From contig CAJURV010000016.1 of assembly GCA_910588925.1 (NCBI GenBank), positions 1 through 30,394 of the forward strand: a DNA stretch of 30,394 nt. Direction: 5' to 3'. The position numbers were made by a program, and so were the translations under genes. Position 1 is the first letter of the stretch. Every line of letters starts with the position of its first letter. The DNA is from an uncultured Rikenellaceae bacterium. GTDB taxonomy: Bacteria; Bacteroidota; Bacteroidia; Bacteroidales; Rikenellaceae. This document shows positions 7,949 to 16,966 of the stretch, piece by piece. The notes beneath the pieces were generated by a model. It saw only the letters and a program-made list of their open reading frames with translations, was not told where the DNA came from and did not search any database.

Positions 7949-8231
7949 GAAATATTTAGTTATACGATATCAATCCGGCCTGACTGTCCGGCCACGAAAG
8001 AATAACTTTAAAAAAACAACTTGCCTATGATTTAGACTACAATCAGAGGACATATAAATAAAAGGCGTTAGCTTTTATCCGGGAATCTGAAACCTTCGAC
8101 AATTTCAAATTACACCCAAGGAATAAAGTTTTACGCTCATGCTGTATCCCAGCGTGGGCTTTATTCTGTTATTGGGTGTATAGGTTGTCGAAGACCTCAG
8201 ATTCCGATATGGTTTTTCAGCCCACGTTTTT
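7949..8231 (+). ncRNA. Candidate structured RNA or attenuator leader upstream of the small lipoprotein
   Basis: No open frame, but strong nested pairing. GGAATCTGA (8082-8090) pairs with 8197-8205, CTTCGACAA (8094-8102) with 8185-8193, TACACCCAA (8111-8119) with 8172-8180, GAATAAAG (8121-8128) with 8159-8166, and ACGCT (8133-8137) with 8151-8155. The result is a 124-nt interrupted hairpin, 8082-8205. A separate small stem, ATAAAAG/CTTTTAT, precedes it. After it, AGCCCACG (8219-8226) followed by TTTTTT can pair back to CGTGGGCT (8153-8160). The same arm (TCAGCCC, 8217-8223) can pair forward to GGGCTGA (8257-8263). It may be an independent small RNA (the long bubbled hairpin recalls 6S RNA) or a regulatory leader. 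I cannot assign it to a known family. Confidence 0.6.
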
Positions 8232-8296
8232 TATTTGTCCGTTATCAGAAATCACCGGGCTGAGACTAACACTATAAACTTAAAAAACTTATTTTT

Positions 8297-8743
8297 ATGA
8301 AAAAAGTACTTTTGATCGCCATCTCGTCTTTATTAATGGTCGCTTGTTCCAAAGACGACAACAAAGTCGAAAAGGATGCCCTTGTAAACACATGGGAGCT
8401 TACCTACAACGAAGGCTTCGAGGCAGACGATGAGGGTCGTGAAGAGTGGAGTGGTGCCCCCAAAGAATTAGGTATCGGAGAAACATACACTTTCAAAGCA
8501 GACGGCACCGGAACCGAAGTTTACGTTGAATACGACCAATCCGGTAACGAAATTCATAATAGTACAAACAATTTCAGATGGTCATTCAACGACAATAACA
8601 ATACGTTGTCATTAAAATATTCTTACGATACCGAAGAATACACGGTAGAGAAGTTGACATCGTCCGAGATGATTCTGGTGCAGCACGAGAAAGAGAACAA
8701 CGGTTACGAATATTTCGACAAATATACTTTCAGAAAGAAGTAA
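8297..8743 (+). CDS. Small lipocalin-like lipoprotein
   Basis: A 148-residue predicted lipoprotein with a short signal peptide and lipobox MVAC (Cys17), followed by an Asp/Glu-rich start. The body resembles the lipocalin-like domains of small Bacteroidota lipoproteins: a tryptophan early in the domain (NTWELTY), TYTFKADGTG, a central W, then KLTSSEMILV and a terminal YTFRKK. These pieces suggest an eight-stranded barrel at the cell envelope. Substrate and role are unknown. The start codon is well placed for the signal peptide. The gene lies directly after the structured RNA at 7949-8231 and has no consensus promoter of its own, so its expression may depend on read-through of that region. Confidence 0.75.
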   Translation: MKKVLLIAISSLLMVACSKDDNKVEKDALVNTWELTYNEGFEADDEGREEWSGAPKELGIGETYTFKADGTGTEVYVEYDQSGNEIHNSTNNFRWSFNDNNNTLSLKYSYDTEEYTVEKLTSSEMILVQHEKENNGYEYFDKYTFRKK

Positions 8744-8766
8744 CAGACCGTCTTTTTCTATAGACA

Positions 8767-8798
8767 CGAGCGACAGAACCTCTGCCGCTCGTTTTTTT
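8767..8798 (+). terminator. Terminator of the small lipoprotein
   Basis: CGAGCG-A-CAGA pairs with TCTG-C-CGCTCG around an ACC loop (one mismatch) and is followed by seven Ts. Confidence 0.9.
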
Positions 8799-8842
8799 AT
8801 GCAACACGCAAGCGCCGCACCAACCACAGCTCCGCTAAAAAT

Positions 8843-11200
8843 CTACCTCACCGTAAACACTATCTTCCGTCTGTTGCCACGCGAGTCGGTCAGCGACAAC
8901 AGATGTTCTCCCGGGTCGGGGGCGGCTGTCATCTCGTGCGTACCTACGGTGGCACCGATAAACTCGTCGTCGATGTACCAGTAGACGGTCTCGTCGGGAA
9001 GCACATGAGCCGCCTGCATAACCATCGTCTCGCCAACGCCGTCGAAACCGCGCGGCAGGGTTATAATGTCGCCGTGTTCGGGGTATATTATATCCATGCG
9101 TCGTTCCGTCTCCTGTGCGCATCCGGGCCCGAGCGGCGGCAACGGGCGATAGTCGGCATGATATTGCCTGTAGTAATACTCCTGCGCCGGCGGCAACACG
9201 AACCATGATGCGCTCACCATGCGGTCGATGCTCTCGCACGAGCTGTCGACCCGCCACCGACCGTCCGACGAGAGGTGCACACGCCTGTGATACGGACACG
9301 GCGTGGTGTTGATGCCGCTGCGGGGTATCGTTACACTATCGGCTACCGGACATAAGGGCGAGGCTTTATGTCCGCTTACGGGACATATCTCAGCCGTCTC
9401 CATCTCGCATAACGGCTCGTCGAACCACTCTCCGCCGCCGAGAAGCGAGAATATATCGAACAGCAACGGCCCGGCATACGAGACACCGGTAAGACCCGGC
9501 CGCCCCTCTCCGGAAGCGTTGCCTACCCATACCCCTACCACGTAACGCGGCGTCAGACCCACGGCCCAGGCATCGCGACCGCCATAACTGGTTCCGGTCT
9601 TCCACGCCACCCTTTTCATGCTAGCGAACTGTTGCCACTCGGCCTCTTCTTCCGGACGGCCCAGCTCCGACATGGCCTCGAAAGCGAACCACAACGCCGC
9701 CGCCGACAATACCGGAGCCTCCCCGGTAAGCCGCCCGTCCAAAGGATCGAGCCTGCCGCTGCCGGAGACGAAAGGTGTCAGAGGGTGTATGTCGCCGCTG
9801 TCGTAACGGCAATCGTATGCGGAGAAGTGAGCGAGAATGCGGGCCGAAGATGCGTATATGCCGCAAACGTCCCACAGCGTACACTCCGCGCCGCCCAATA
9901 TTATCGACGCGCCGTAATGTCCTTCCGGATAGTGCAATGTGCTCATTCCGAGAGTATCGAGCAGCTCCATGAAGCGACCCGTATTGTACTTGGAGAGCAT
10001 GCGTACCAAAGGAACGTTGAGCGACTGCGTGACGGCCTGGCGGGCAGGCACGGCACCGTAATATCTGCGATTATAGTTCTGCGGAGCGAAACCGCCTATC
10101 TTAAGAGGAGTGTCGGCCACCAAAGTGCCGGGCAAGATGAGACCGTCATGCAACATGCCTGCGTAAAGCAACGGCTTGAGGATGCTTCCCGAGCTACGTT
10201 CCGACGTAATTATATCGACCGCCCCGCCGTGCGACGACCCTGTGACGTTGCCCGCGTAAGCGAGCACTTCGCCCGTTTCGACATCGGCCACTAAGGCGGC
10301 GGCGTTGAACACCCTGTTGGACGAAGCGTACAAAGCTCCGTAACGGTCGACCATCGCCGAGACGAGACGTTGCAGACGCCCGTCCAATGACGATACCATA
10401 CGCTCGCCCCTACGCTCCGCAGCCAACCGTTCGAGCAGATGGGGCGCACCGTCGGGCAACGACAACGGGGCATCGGGCAACGGCTCCTGTTTGGCAAGAC
10501 TGCATTCGGTAGCGTCTATCACACCTCGTTGCTCCATCCTGTCGAGAAGACGGTCGCGCTTATGTTTAAGGGCTAATCTGTTACGACCGGGATGTATCAA
10601 CGACGGCGAATTCGGTAACACGGCGAGCACAGCGTTCTCTGCCCATGAAAGCTCGTCGGCAGGACGTCCGAAATAACGCCACGATGCCGCTTCGAGCCCC
10701 ACCACGTTACCCCCGAACGGAGCGTGAGACACATACATGGCCAGTATCTCGCTCTTGCTGTGGGTACACTCTATGAACAGTGCGTACATGGCCTCCACCG
10801 CCTTCTGCCATAGATTACGGTCGCGTCTGCCTCGCGCCTGTCGGGCCAGTTGCATGGTGACGGTGCTCCCGCCGCTCACCACCCGTCCGCCCGACATATT
10901 GAGCTTTACGGCACGGGCCACGGCCAAAGGATCAATACCGGGATGGCTGTAGAAACGCTTGTCCTCGTACGTGAGCAGGGCCGCCTCGAAACGGGCGGGA
11001 ACGCTATCCGAAGCAGGGAAACGCCATTGACCGTCGGAGGCTATGCGTGCCCCTAACAGCATACTGTCGCGCGAATAGAGCAATGTGGAATATGGGACAT
11101 CGAAAAGAGGACGCGGCACGATGCAGAACATCACCGTCCACCACAATAGCGCCACCGACGCGACCGCTACGACTACTCTTATCGACTTTTTGAATTTCAT
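8843..11200 (-). CDS. pbpC: Penicillin-binding protein 1C (bifunctional GT51 glycosyltransferase/transpeptidase)
   Basis: A 785-residue class A penicillin-binding protein that would polymerise and cross-link peptidoglycan at the outer face of the inner membrane. A membrane anchor occupies about residues 8-28. The GT51 domain has LTYEDKRFYSHPGID (catalytic Glu79) and GGSTVTMQLAR. The transpeptidase has SxxK at Ser339-Lys342 (SGSILKP), SxN at Ser393-Asn395 (SLN) and KTG at 534-536 (KTGTSYGGRDAW). The last roughly 90 residues (from about 695) look like the C-terminal beta domain of PBP1C proteins. In many Gram-negatives pbpC sits beside an alpha-2-macroglobulin gene. Here it does not. The 25-nt leader follows a -7 element at 11233-11240. 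Convergent with the small lipoprotein gene. Confidence 0.95.
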   Translation of the reverse strand: MKFKKSIRVVVAVASVALLWWTVMFCIVPRPLFDVPYSTLLYSRDSMLLGARIASDGQWRFPASDSVPARFEAALLTYEDKRFYSHPGIDPLAVARAVKLNMSGGRVVSGGSTVTMQLARQARGRRDRNLWQKAVEAMYALFIECTHSKSEILAMYVSHAPFGGNVVGLEAASWRYFGRPADELSWAENAVLAVLPNSPSLIHPGRNRLALKHKRDRLLDRMEQRGVIDATECSLAKQEPLPDAPLSLPDGAPHLLERLAAERRGERMVSSLDGRLQRLVSAMVDRYGALYASSNRVFNAAALVADVETGEVLAYAGNVTGSSHGGAVDIITSERSSGSILKPLLYAGMLHDGLILPGTLVADTPLKIGGFAPQNYNRRYYGAVPARQAVTQSLNVPLVRMLSKYNTGRFMELLDTLGMSTLHYPEGHYGASIILGGAECTLWDVCGIYASSARILAHFSAYDCRYDSGDIHPLTPFVSGSGRLDPLDGRLTGEAPVLSAAALWFAFEAMSELGRPEEEAEWQQFASMKRVAWKTGTSYGGRDAWAVGLTPRYVVGVWVGNASGEGRPGLTGVSYAGPLLFDIFSLLGGGEWFDEPLCEMETAEICPVSGHKASPLCPVADSVTIPRSGINTTPCPYHRRVHLSSDGRWRVDSSCESIDRMVSASWFVLPPAQEYYYRQYHADYRPLPPLGPGCAQETERRMDIIYPEHGDIITLPRGFDGVGETMVMQAAHVLPDETVYWYIDDEFIGATVGTHEMTAAPDPGEHLLSLTDSRGNRRKIVFTVR

Positions 11201-11232
11201 AACCCAACCGTAACGGAAACAACACTACGATG

Positions 11233-11240
11233 CAAATGTA
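11233..11240 (-). promoter_or_regulatory. Promoter -7 element of pbpC
   Basis: TACATTTG on the minus strand matches TAnnTTTG, about 33 bp before the pbpC start codon. Confidence 0.65.
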
Positions 11241-11305
11241 TTTGTGTTATCGTCACCCGATATTTCGATAAAGGAGATATTTCCCTGACACTACGACAGA
11301 CCGGA

Positions 11306-12016
11306 TCATTCAGAATCATCCCTCTTACGTCTGCGACGGAACCGACGTCGTTTACGGCCATCGGTACGGGCGGGCCGCTCCTCTACCGTTTCGACCGCAC
11401 CTTGTTCATCGACGGACACCGTAGTATAGCCCTCCTTTTCGGCCGTCATGAGCGACTGGTATATCTCGCGGCAGACCCACGCGTCGGTGGCGGCGTATAC
11501 ACGTTGCGCCTCGGTGAGGTTGACGGCGTTCCAGTTACTCAGCCTCTGGGCCTTGGATATGCGACTGCCCAGCACTATGGCGCTGATCTTTTTAAGGCCC
11601 AGCTCCTTTATGCCGAAACGTCCCACGATGGATTGAAGGTCTACGAAACCGTGCGGATACAATGACGGATTGACTGTGCGCAAACGGTTGATGTCGTCAC
11701 TTATGGCGAGCCCCACCTTAACGATGCTACGGCTCTGCAGCACCTTGACGACCTCGGGAGAGAGCGGGCATATATTGACCCTGAAAAGGTAGGCTCTATC
11801 CGGACCGGAGAGCTGTACGAGAGAGATGGTATTGTGCACACCCTTGACGAAAGTGGCACGGCTCTCGGTATCGAAACCGACGAGCTTCTGCGACGAGAGA
11901 TAGTCGGCCGCCTCGCGTTGGTCGTCGCTGTCGACCACGACGATATCGCCGCCGAAAGCCGTCAGCGGCAGATCATTGACCTCTTCATTGGTCATGCTGG
12001 CTTTGTATTCGACCAT
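11306..12016 (-). CDS. DEDDy 3'-5' exonuclease (RNase D-like domain) with Arg-rich tail
   Basis: Predicted nuclease of 236 residues that removes nucleotides from 3' ends by two-metal catalysis. Motif I is VGFDTES (Asp49 and Glu51), motif II is AISDDINRL (Asp108), and motif III is YAATD (Tyr174 and Asp178), so it is a DEDDy member. It lacks the HRDC domain of full RNase D. The C-terminus is very basic (RKRRRFRRRRKR), suggesting direct nucleic acid binding. Longer in-frame starts exist upstream, but the -7 element TACATTTG at 12037-12044 lies inside that extension. I therefore start at the ATG at 12016; the ATG at 11995 is also possible. About 100 bp separates it from pbpC, which has its own promoter. 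Confidence 0.87.
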   Translation of the reverse strand: MVEYKASMTNEEVNDLPLTAFGGDIVVVDSDDQREAADYLSSQKLVGFDTESRATFVKGVHNTISLVQLSGPDRAYLFRVNICPLSPEVVKVLQSRSIVKVGLAISDDINRLRTVNPSLYPHGFVDLQSIVGRFGIKELGLKKISAIVLGSRISKAQRLSNWNAVNLTEAQRVYAATDAWVCREIYQSLMTAEKEGYTTVSVDEQGAVETVEERPARTDGRKRRRFRRRRKRDDSE

Positions 12017-12036
12017 TCTCTCTTTCAATTTGATTA

Positions 12037-12044
12037 CAAATGTA
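12037..12044 (-). promoter_or_regulatory. Promoter -7 element of the 3'-5' exonuclease
   Basis: TACATTTG on the minus strand matches TAnnTTTG. It decides the start: translation must begin downstream of about 12030. Confidence 0.6.
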
Positions 12045-12382
12045 ACAAAATTTAATGAAAACACCCCGGTTGAAACGGTCATGGAAATTCGGAGCAACCT
12101 CCCGACCTACTCGGGGGGCACAGCCCCCTCTTTGATGTACATGATATTCCGTGAAACCGAGGATGTCTTGGCAAACACATCGTTTTCAGTGATACGGCTC
12201 GAGTAAAGCCCTTACTGTCAGTGAATTTTAATCAGAAACTAAGAGCGGACCCACAATCGAAGAAGTTCCGACCCGATAAAACTAAATGTGTTTGATAGCC
12301 TCGTTCGGTTGGCGAGACGGTAATATGCTACAGAACACACTGAAGGTATGCGCATTAACTGCAAGTCGCAGGCATGCTTGCC
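12045..12382. other. Gene-free stretch with two hairpins
   Basis: I find no credible gene. Two perfect hairpins are visible: GGGGGC-ACA-GCCCCC near 12113-12128, and CGCAGGCA-TGCT-TGCCTGCG near 12366-12385. The second adjoins the repeat fragment that follows. Neither has a convincing T tract. Confidence 0.5.
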
Positions 12383-12510
12383 TGCGTAAGTTCCGGCAAT
12401 CATAGAACCTTTCCGCTTAAATTCGCCGCCGGAAATCGAAAGAGCCTAACGCTTGAGCGGTCCCCCGCAGGCTCCGTCCCTTGTGATGCCGGGCAAGGTT
12501 TCGCTAAAAC
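12383..12510 (-). repeat. Fragment of the long mosaic repeat
   Basis: On the minus strand this matches the start of copies C and D. It contains the invariant GCCTGCGGGGGACCGC word, then a stretch ending TTAAGCGGAAAGGTTCTATG that is also found at 23177-23195. It lies downstream of the beta-galactosidase terminator in the same orientation as that gene. Confidence 0.8.
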
Positions 12511-12581
12511 CGCTCTGATTACTCGACATAAAGACATTCGATCTTCGTACACTGGCTCGGGCAGGTGTAGAACGATGTACA

Positions 12582-12620
12582 TATAAAATATCCCCGCAGA
12601 GAGAAGCTCTGCGGGGATAT
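12582..12620 (-). terminator. Terminator of the beta-galactosidase gene
   Basis: A perfect 14-bp inverted repeat (ATATCCCCGCAGAG) with a 5-nt loop. On the minus strand it is followed by TTTTAT, about 70 bp after the stop codon. Confidence 0.85.
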
Positions 12621-12688
12621 CATCTGTCGAACCGATACCCTGATCGGCAAAAGCAATGACTTTATTACTGATGAATACGGGGCTTTTT

Positions 12689-15600
12689 CTACTTCACCAT
12701 CCTCCTGTAAGTATCGTCCGAACCGACGAAAGGCACCAAAGTAAACCTGAAAGAGACAGGTTCCGGAGTCAGACGGTACTGCGGCAGAACGCCAGGCCCG
12801 CATGTGGCCGTGCCGAGACCGGCTTGAGCATAGTCTATATGCACGGTATTGAATCCTGTGCGAACCAACTCGTTGGTATGCCGCGCACGTTCTATCGTTT
12901 TATCGTCGTAAGGCAGGCACGAGAATTGTCCGTCGCCGTCATCGAACGATACGAGCAACCCGTTGGCCCTGTCGTCGAACAGCGCGAACCACCGCACGTC
13001 GGTATGGTTGCCCGCAGACTGCGGCTTGACGTACGGGTGGAACTGTTCCTCTACTGTCGACCGGTTCACGGCTATGCGCCCTCCCGATTTGCGGTCGGCA
13101 TAGCTCTCCACGTCGCGTCCGAACCAACGCACATTGCCGAACACCCTGCCCATGTCGAACGTGTAACCCACACGCGCCAACGACACCACGGCCGTATCGC
13201 GTGGGACCAGCTCCGTGTCGACCTCGAGGGTGCCGTCCCTATGGGCGCGATAACGTATAGAGGCGTCGTAGAGCAGATTGTCGAGACGACCGAATATCTG
13301 CACTCGCACTATATGTTCCACGACATCTTTATCGCGACGCGTGGTGCCGTAGAGCTGACGCTGATAAACGGAGTCGAGTCCGGAGGCGAGCCATGCCCGT
13401 CTGCCGTAACGGTCGCGTACATCGTTGTCGGTAGCCGCACGGTAGAACGATAACGAAAGGGGCGACCCCATCATTTCGTTACCCTCGAACCGTAACGACG
13501 CTAAAGCTCCGGTCTCTTCCGAGAAACGAAAGGCGACGATATCGTTATTTACAGTATTGTTATCGACTATCTTGAGTTTCGAAACCTTTTTCCTGACACC
13601 GTCTACAGGCAGTGAATCATCGCCTTTTACGACGAACTGACTGAAAGCCGCTACATGATCGCTATCCATAAAAGGCATCTCCGCAACCGGATGCCACTCC
13701 AAATCGACCATAAGATCGCCGACATATCCATCCGGCAAAGGTAACGACACCTCCGCATGCTCCTGCGGCGCCGCCTCCACTGTCATGCGGCCACCCTCCA
13801 TGCGTCTGCCGGTGGCGTCGACATAGCCGTAATGTAGCTCATATTCCGACAACGGAGTGAAATAGAAGCGGTTGTGTACGTCGAAAACAAGCGATCCGTC
13901 GTCTCCTCTCTCTTTCAGAGCGGCGTCTATATTCTGATAGACTGCCTTGACCTCTGCCATGTGCGGGTGAGGCTTACGCTCCGACGAAACCAGACCGTTG
14001 ATACAGAAGTTTCCGTCCGAGGGCATGTTATGGCCGTAATCGCCTCCATAGGTGTGGTAGATACGCCCATCATCGTCGCGTTCACGGAACGACTGGTCGA
14101 CGAAATCCCAGATAAGCCCGCCCTGGGCCCTGCGATCGTTGTATATTATGTCCCAGTAATCTTTGAGAGCACCGACACTGTTACCCATAGCGTGGGCGTA
14201 CTCGCACATGATAAGAGGACGCGATATGGTATCCGTCAGATATTTACGTACGAAATCGAGCGACGGATACATGGGGCAGACTATATCGGTATGTGCCTCT
14301 CTCTCGGCACGCTCGTATTGCACCAGACGGTTGTTTTCTCGTTGTTTGAGCCACTTGTAGCACTCTACGAAATTGATGCCGTCGCCCGCCTCGTTGCCGA
14401 GCGACCACACTATCACCGACGGATGGTTCTTGGAACGGGCATACATGCGTTCGCACCTGTCCAGATGAGCTTTGAGCCATACGGTGTCTTTGGCGAGCGA
14501 CCGGCTGCCGTAACCCATGCCGTGCGACTCTATGTTGGCTTCGTCTATGACATACAGGCCGTATATGTCGCACAGTTCGTACCAGCGTCGGGGTTGCGGA
14601 TAGTGACAGTTGCGCACGGCGTTGATGTTGTTGAGTTTCATCAGCTCTATATCGCGTAGCATAGTGGCCTCGTCGACATAATGTCCCGTCACGGGCGAAT
14701 GTTCGTGGCGATTGACTCCTTTTATCTTGATAGCCTCGCCGTTTACGAGCATCACGCCGTCTTTGAGCTCCACGCTACGGAAGCCTACACGGGTGGCCAC
14801 GGTCTCCGTGACCTCTCCGTCCGCCAATAGCTCTATTGTAAGGGAATAAAGCGCCGGTTTCTCTGCCGACCATGATGCCACGTCATCTATTATCCTTTCG
14901 GGGAAAGCGACCTTTCCGCCCTCCGCCGGAACCTCGGCAACCGACGACAACGCATCTCCGGACGGTGAAGTCAGAGTGTAACGCAACAGGTCGCCTTTCC
15001 CTGCGGCTACACCTCCGTCTACATCCACCGCAAGCGAGAAGATCCCGTCGGTGTAGGTATCGCGGTCGAGATCCGCCTCCACCTCGTAGTCGGCAATGTA
15101 ACGCATAGGCGTGGAATAGATATAGACATCGCGCTCTATGCCGCTTATGCGCCAGAAATCCTGACACTCCAGATAGGAGCCGCTGCTCCAGCGATATACC
15201 TCCAGAGCCACGACATTATCGCCGCCGAAATTGACCTTATCGGTGATATCCCATTCGGCCGCCGTCTTGGAACCTTGGTTATAGCCCAACAACTCGCCGT
15301 TGACCCATATATAATAGAACGCCTTCACCCCCTCCAGGCAGATGACGACCCGACGCCCCTCCCACTCGGCAGGTACTACGAAGCTGCGGCGATACGAACC
15401 GACCTCGTTCTCCTCGACGGGTACACGCGGCGGAGCAGGTTCGCCCCACTCATAGGTGGTATTGACATATATGGGGATGCCGTAACCCTGACGCTCCCAG
15501 TTGCCGGGGACCTTTATGTCGTCCCATGCGTCGACGCTGACATCCGGCATATAAAATTCGCGCGGACGGTAATCGACATTCTTCATATAGCTGAACTTCC

Positions 15601-15817
15601 ACAGCCCGTTAAGCGAATGCACCCACGGCGAGGCGTATATGTCTCCGGCAAGAGCCGACGCAGCGTCGTCGTACGGTAAAACGCTCACATGAGGTGCAAC
15701 GGTACCCAGATGTGTGGTACCGGCATCCTGCCATACGGGATCGTCAGAGACTTGCGCCTGCAGACTCGCAGGAATAAGACCGACGAAAAGAAATAAGATC
15801 GGGTATAGTTTTTTCAT
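12689..15817 (-). CDS. Secreted GH2 beta-galactosidase (LacZ type)
   Basis: Hydrolyses terminal beta-galactosides and is probably periplasmic. Of 1042 residues, the first 22 are a Sec signal (MKKLYPILFLFVG...LQAQ). The five-domain LacZ plan is visible: sugar-binding jelly roll (about 60-235), Ig-like domain, TIM barrel with NAVRNCHYPQP and YVIDEANIESHG, a second Ig-like domain, and a large C-terminal beta-sandwich. The acid/base is Glu476 in WSLGNEAGDG, and the nucleophile is Glu539 in IMCEYAHAMGNS. Both are intact. I start at the ATG at 15817 because an upstream in-frame ATG (15838) overlaps the -7 element at 15836-15843 and would spoil the signal peptide. No SusC/SusD pair is adjacent, so it is not part of a visible polysaccharide utilisation locus. 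Confidence 0.95.
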   Translation of the reverse strand: MKKLYPILFLFVGLIPASLQAQVSDDPVWQDAGTTHLGTVAPHVSVLPYDDAASALAGDIYASPWVHSLNGLWKFSYMKNVDYRPREFYMPDVSVDAWDDIKVPGNWERQGYGIPIYVNTTYEWGEPAPPRVPVEENEVGSYRRSFVVPAEWEGRRVVICLEGVKAFYYIWVNGELLGYNQGSKTAAEWDITDKVNFGGDNVVALEVYRWSSGSYLECQDFWRISGIERDVYIYSTPMRYIADYEVEADLDRDTYTDGIFSLAVDVDGGVAAGKGDLLRYTLTSPSGDALSSVAEVPAEGGKVAFPERIIDDVASWSAEKPALYSLTIELLADGEVTETVATRVGFRSVELKDGVMLVNGEAIKIKGVNRHEHSPVTGHYVDEATMLRDIELMKLNNINAVRNCHYPQPRRWYELCDIYGLYVIDEANIESHGMGYGSRSLAKDTVWLKAHLDRCERMYARSKNHPSVIVWSLGNEAGDGINFVECYKWLKQRENNRLVQYERAEREAHTDIVCPMYPSLDFVRKYLTDTISRPLIMCEYAHAMGNSVGALKDYWDIIYNDRRAQGGLIWDFVDQSFRERDDDGRIYHTYGGDYGHNMPSDGNFCINGLVSSERKPHPHMAEVKAVYQNIDAALKERGDDGSLVFDVHNRFYFTPLSEYELHYGYVDATGRRMEGGRMTVEAAPQEHAEVSLPLPDGYVGDLMVDLEWHPVAEMPFMDSDHVAAFSQFVVKGDDSLPVDGVRKKVSKLKIVDNNTVNNDIVAFRFSEETGALASLRFEGNEMMGSPLSLSFYRAATDNDVRDRYGRRAWLASGLDSVYQRQLYGTTRRDKDVVEHIVRVQIFGRLDNLLYDASIRYRAHRDGTLEVDTELVPRDTAVVSLARVGYTFDMGRVFGNVRWFGRDVESYADRKSGGRIAVNRSTVEEQFHPYVKPQSAGNHTDVRWFALFDDRANGLLVSFDDGDGQFSCLPYDDKTIERARHTNELVRTGFNTVHIDYAQAGLGTATCGPGVLPQYRLTPEPVSFRFTLVPFVGSDDTYRRMVK

Positions 15818-15835
15818 GACAGTGGTTTTATAAGA

Positions 15836-15843
15836 CAAATGTA
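15836..15843 (-). promoter_or_regulatory. Promoter -7 element of the beta-galactosidase gene
   Basis: TACATTTG on the minus strand matches TAnnTTTG. The predicted leader is only about 12 nt to the chosen start. Confidence 0.65.
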
Positions 15844-15997
15844 TAAATTATATCTATGAGTTAAATCGTTTATGGAATAATTACAGTGGATATTCAGCAG
15901 AGAACCGGAGTGCAGATACTACATGAAGATTACCGGCGGATTCTTGCCTTTTTGCCTCCCGCCTGGCCACTTCGTGCCCCTTTTGACGTGCGCGAAG

Positions 15998-16809
15998 CGA
16001 AAGTTTTTAGACCTCAAAATCGTCGATCGCGGTCGTGTGCCTCCGGAGCGAATGTGTTCACCGGAAGTTATTGAGCTTAACTGAAAAAGGAGGAAACAGA
16101 AGAGGCTGTGCCTCCGGCGATTTTTGTGGTTAAAAAGCGACGGAAGCAGCCCCACGTTAACCGAATCCCGTGCACACAAACCGACAATTCATGCGTTCAG
16201 AGATCGAGTGCATAACCGCATATCACGAAAACTTCGCTCGCGTACGCACGGACATATAAAATTCCTAACGCGTCCCCGAAGGGGATGCACCCACGACAGC
16301 AACACAAAAACGTCCCCAACATAAACAAACGAGACTAAAGCGGAAACGATATGAACTTCCAACTACACTAAACACAACTGCAAAAGACAAAGCACAGGAA
16401 CGTCGCCCAACAACGACTGGCCCAAACGCCGTAAGGCGTAGCCCCGAGCGAAGAGAGTGGCATAAATACGAACAAACAGACTCAAACACGCCGTAAGGCG
16501 TACTAACATTAGCAAAAGCCCGAGCGAAGCGAGGGCAATCAAACCCAATTCCGCCGTTAAATCCCGAGGTGCGAGGGATGAGCGGGCCGCACCTCGCGGT
16601 GGGCAGAAATCTCCCCCAACGGAGGCCCGCTTACACGGTTGCTACAGTGTTTCCCGCCTACTTTATATAAAACCACTCTCTCAAATTCCACGCCCGGCGC
16701 GGTCCCCCGCAGGCTCCGGCCCTGTGAATCGCTCCAACCACACGCAAACACTCCACCTCACGCAAAAAAGGACCTTTTCATAAGGAATCCATGTCTATGG
16801 CACGAGCGG
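15998..16809 (-). repeat. Long mosaic non-coding repeat, copy B
   Basis: A full-length copy in the intergenic region between the divergent beta-galactosidase and galE genes. It aligns with copy A (10-720) and, in reverse complement, with copy C to its right end (GATCGACGATTTTTGAGGTC region). It includes the shared hairpins ACGCC-GTAA-GGCGT, CACC-TCGC-GGTG and the GCGTCCCC/GGGGATGC stem. Short open frames on its minus strand are not conserved in the other copies. The outer flanks (15844-15997 and 16810-16937) show nothing I can name. Confidence 0.88.
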
Positions 16810-16937
16810 AGTCCGGGGAGGTGTAGCATGACTCATCCCGATAAAATCACCGATAATCATCCAAACAACATACATCGCCATAAAAACCCACCCCATTAAA
16901 TCCGCCCTCTCCGCTTTCTTATCCTCCTAAAATTCCC

Positions 16938-16945
16938 TACCTTTG
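16938..16945 (+). promoter_or_regulatory. Promoter -7 element of galE
   Basis: TACCTTTG matches TAnnTTTG, about 21 bp before the galE start codon. Confidence 0.7.
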
Positions 16946-16966
16946 TAATAAAAAACACCCCTGATC

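Noticed and set aside
11306..12097. A longer N-terminus for the 3'-5' exonuclease
   Set aside because: The extra 27 codons contain the -7 promoter element and would precede the likely transcription start.
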